This document shows, in pieces, positions 36,931 to 39,678 of a DNA stretch of 39,678 nt. Both the position numbers and the translations under genes were made by a program. The stretch's first letter is position 1; the number at the start of each line of letters is the position of its first letter. Location of the stretch: the NCBI GenBank assembly GCA_023515795.1, contig JALGPX010000105.1, forward strand, positions 1-39,678, written 5' to 3'. Source of the stretch: Amoeboaphelidium occidentale (Eukaryota; Aphelidiomycota; Aphelidea). A model generated the notes under the pieces. It did not search any database. It was not told the DNA's origin and saw only the letters and a program-made list of their open reading frames with translations.

Positions 36931-39275
36931 TTATTGTTCACTTAGTAGTCCGAATGTGATATTACTTATGGTAAAGCCCGATAAATCGAGAACAATTGTC
37001 CCCACAACTAAAATCGTGTAATAGGATAGAACCACATATCCGAATTTTCTGTTGATTTTGTAACCATTCAAAGGAATGTAGATCAAATAAAATAGCAGCA
37101 TAAGGAACAAGCCGATATAACTACAAAATAGGGTGAAACTGAACTTCATTGCAACCGGAGGCTTTGAAATGCCCAAAAGACCACTGACGCCAAGAGATAC
37201 AAGCAAATTGATTAGTGGTCCAGCAAAACTGGCGGAGACAGCCATTGTAGGATATCCCATTCTTGACATTGTTAAATTTGAAACGAAGTCTCCCTAACAA
37301 TTAGCTGATTAATTACTAAATGACTTACCACAGAGTTGCCAAAGGCGAAGACAGTTATGCCCAAAATGCTCTCCTTGATACTGAGAATAAATCCGAATGC
37401 TTTCAATAAACCAACAACTTCATTTGCAATCAAGTAGATCCAGCAAATTCCAACAGCGAAGCCAATAAAGGACAACCATGCGCTCTTCAAAAATTCGCGC
37501 TTACAGAACAGCATGAACATGAAGCAGAGAAGTGTCGCAGATACACAAAGAGCCAACTCCCATCCAAGTAGTTTTGGAGCTACCTCTAAATTAAAGATGC
37601 CTAGAGCAAAGAACGCAAATACAGGAGCGAGAAGAGCCTGAAGCACCAACACGGATCTCGTGTGCAACGTCAATATTTCCATGTGAACACGTTTTTGCTT
37701 TCCTAATAGTGGAGCCTCTTCTTTAGAATCTTCGTGGTAGATATCTGGAATTATAGAATCACTACTATCTTCGATGAGGCAAGTGCATTCTTCTAATATA
37801 TCCATGTCTTTACAGATTCTGTCTTCGCCTGAGGAGGATACAACAGGTACTGTTAAACCCAAAAGTATAACAGCCGGGAAATTCAGAATACTTACAAGCC
37901 GGCCAGATGTACCCAAATCCCTCCAAATGAAAAGAATTGGAAAATAATGATGAGCCATTAATTGGCAAAACTCAATAAAACCTTGCTTTGAGGCAACGCC
38001 GTGTGCTGCTTTACAATAGTCGCAACTTTCACGGTGGCACGAAGGCGGTGTTTCAGAGTGATGTTCTTCTTCAATTGCATCGACAGCATCTGAAAATTCA
38101 AGAGCAGCAGCTAATGAGCCCAATTTAAGTTGCTCTTTCGTCATTCTCAAGCGCCTTCGTAAGAGCCTCTCATTCAAGCTGTGAGAAATAGCAGCGTCGC
38201 CCAAACAACAGCCCAAACCGTCAGGTAATGAAGATGATGAGAATTTACGAAATTCGCATGCACAAGGAACATCAAGCAGAGAGCGAGGCCTCTGAGCAAG
38301 TATTGCATCCTTGTTAAAGCTTTCATCCCCAGGAAACGTGAGCACTTGAGAGCCATCCTCTGATCGAATACATTCGTTTGCCTCTAACTCTTTAATCGAT
38401 GCAGCATCAATTGAAGGTATCGTGCGCTTGCTACGTATGTAGCTCCAAATGACTAGAGCAATGTAGAACACGTAAATAAGAAGCATAATTAAACCTTCCC
38501 ACCAATGCATAACTCCGTCGAATGCCACAGCTCCAACAACGACAACGCCGACAAACAAGAATCCAACATCACGAATGAACACGTACTTATCAAGCTCAAC
38601 TGGAATGGACTGATGGTTATCCAAGGATCGTGCCAAAACACAAATAAATCCAACAACAGTTCCGCCAACAAAAAGTCCTGAACCGATCAATGCACCAAGA
38701 GCCATTCCCATAGAGTCTGCCTTGTTGATAGCCAACAGAGACGAGAATAAGTCTGGTGCAGAGTTCCCAAGAGCCAAAAAAGTCACACCGGCAACGTCAG
38801 GAGGCAAACGTAAAGATGCAGCGAGCGTTGACAAATTTGGGCAAAAGTAATCAGAAGCCGCAGTCCCCAGGAACACAAACAGGAACACGAGGTTCAATAT
38901 CAACAGAATAACTTTGAGCCATGAAGGTACTTGATCATCGCAATAGTAAAATTCCATATAATTGAACACTCCAGGAGAATCTTCAGAATCTGCGCAATTT
39001 TGTCGAACAAACATACACTTCTGCTCCGCTGTGTACTCGGCTGGTGGTGTCGTGCACTAAGAAGATGAGTAAGTGGTTGAGTAATTGCTTACTTTTGGTT
39101 CAATAAGAGCAATGTGTTCCTGTTCAGCTGTGTGATTCTGGGAAGTTGGTATGTTATCATTGCCTACCACAGCAACAAAGCCGCGTTTTGTGGTATGATC
39201 TGCCGCAGCTATAGCGCATACGAGCGTTAAGAGAAGGAAGAACCACAGAGGCTTAAAGGAAGTTAGCCGCTTCAT
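36931..39275 (-). CDS. SLC8B1: NCLX-type sodium/calcium (cation/calcium) exchanger
   Basis: Three exons give 757 residues. Introns are at 39057-39092 (36 nt) and 37294-37328 (35 nt). The ATG at 39275 begins a clear signal peptide (WFFLLLTLVCAIAAA); an in-frame ATG at 39365 would add 30 residues. A Cys-rich lumenal segment ends in FNYMEFYYC. The two ion-binding alpha repeats are intact: alpha-1 LPPDVAGVTFLALGNSAPDL and alpha-2 GITVFAFGNSVGDFVSNLTM (spanning intron 2) followed by GYPTMAVSASFAGPLINLL. The Cys...FNY and GNSAPD features point to the NCLX/CCX branch. Human NCLX is mitochondrial, plant and fungal relatives are in the ER or vacuole, and the signal peptide here suggests the secretory system. 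The cytosolic loop is long and includes a Cys/His cluster (SCHRESCDYCKAAHG). About 12 membrane helices. Confidence 0.9.
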
Positions 39276-39416
39276 GTGATTCTGGTAAGATTTTGCTCGT
39301 TGCACAAAAAGGATCACAATTGCGAGAACCAAATTCCATAAGCGATCGTCGTAAAAATGACGCATTGCGCCACCTCAAAGCTGGAGAATTGGGACCAGCT
39401 ACATAAAGAAAATCAT

Positions 39417-39678
39417 CTATTTCTTAGCTTTTCTTGGTGCTGCTTTTCTGGTTGGTGCAGTAGCAGCTTTTGTAACCTTCTCAATCTTCTTTGAAACAGC
39501 CGAAGTCTTAGTTTTCTTGGAAGGTGTAGTAAGCTTAGTTGGTGACTTTCTCTTTGAAGACTTTGGTGCTTCATTCTTCTTTGAAGTTGGAGCTGAGGCA
39601 GCGGCAACCTTTTCTGAAGTAGCACTTTTAGGTGTTGGCTTTCTCTTTGAAACAGGAGTCTTAGCCTCTGAAGACTTT
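39417..39678 (-). CDS. C-terminal end of a basic Lys/Ser/Pro/Ala-rich nuclear-type protein (partial)
   Basis: The minus-strand frame is open from the right edge to a TAG at 39417-39419, giving 86 residues without a start. It is made of Lys, Ala, Ser, Thr and Pro with repeated S/TPxK-like pieces (TPVSKRKPTPKS, KRKSPTKLTTPSKKTK) and ends PTRKAAPRKAKK. Such tails are common in linker histone H1, HMG-like and nucleolar proteins. Other frames of the same stretch give implausible Leu/Arg/Gln repeats. The gene continues beyond the window, so no firm identity is possible. Confidence 0.65.
   Translation of the reverse strand, partial: KSSEAKTPVSKRKPTPKSATSEKVAAASAPTSKKNEAPKSSKRKSPTKLTTPSKKTKTSAVSKKIEKVTKAATAPTRKAAPRKAKK

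Noticed and set aside
1-39678. Mobile elements, viral fossils, CRISPR arrays
   Set aside because: I saw no terminal repeats, transposase or polymerase motifs, target-site duplications or spaced repeats; the only long direct repeat is the assembly artefact in FANCI.

Overview
The window is a gene-dense stretch of a eukaryotic nuclear genome. It holds about 21 well supported genes in 39.7 kb. Introns are very short: I placed 29 by reading frame and homology, 32-60 nt long and mostly 34-43. Each begins with GT, ends with AG, and usually carries a branch-like CTAAC/TTAAT/CTTAC about 8-15 nt before the AG. Intergenic gaps are mostly 15-120 bp. AATAAA poly(A) signals lie just after stop codons or overlap them. 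I saw no mobile element, viral copy, CRISPR array, rRNA or tRNA gene.

The gene set points to a zoosporic (ciliated) early-diverging fungus or close holomycotan relative. Fungal-type genes are a Pho85-type CDK, a Vps68-type membrane protein and the urease accessory protein UreF. Genes usually missing from Dikarya are a Tmem17-family (TMEM216-like) ciliary transition-zone protein, a full-length ASPM (CH, IQ and ARM-like parts), FANCI, VMP1 and an NCLX-type cation exchanger. The lineage is my inference from gene content and is not proven.

Layout, left to right. 1-1000: fragmentary coding signals, no gene I can name. 1002-2132(+): acidic single-pass membrane protein. 2187-3028(-): Vps68/TMEM50. 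3080-5866(+): large coiled-coil protein of unknown function. 5991-8612(+): Mediator MED14. 8622-13781(-): ASPM. 13900-14679(+): UreF. 14733-15364(-): ATP synthase F1 delta. 15453-15800(+) and 15854-16378(+): two small unknown proteins. 16411-17077(-): retromer VPS29. 17185-21272(-): FANCI, containing an assembly gap flanked by a duplicated segment. 21293-23304(+): ankyrin-DHHC palmitoyltransferase. 23348-24267(-): Pho85 kinase. 24643-25934(+): GCN5. 26022-27463(+): COP9 subunit CSN1. 27508-28051(-): TMEM216-like. 28109-31114(-): Pol5/MYBBP1A. 31153-32844(+): HAS1/DDX18. 32875-33310(-): RNA polymerase subunit RPB6. 33598-35226(+): primase large subunit PRIM2. 35244-36904(+): VMP1 with two N-terminal SAP motifs. 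36931-39275(-): NCLX-type exchanger. 39417-right edge(-): C-terminal end of a basic Lys/Ser/Pro-rich protein.

Neighbours form no single pathway, but several divergent pairs share tiny promoters. The clearest functional pair is Pol5/HAS1, both nucleolar ribosome-biogenesis factors, with start codons 38 bp apart. FANCI and the palmitoyltransferase start only 20 bp apart. The most unusual observations are the SAP-SAP-VMP1 fusion, stop codons embedded in poly(A) hexamers, a 22-nt microexon in CSN1, and altered metal-site residues in VPS29.
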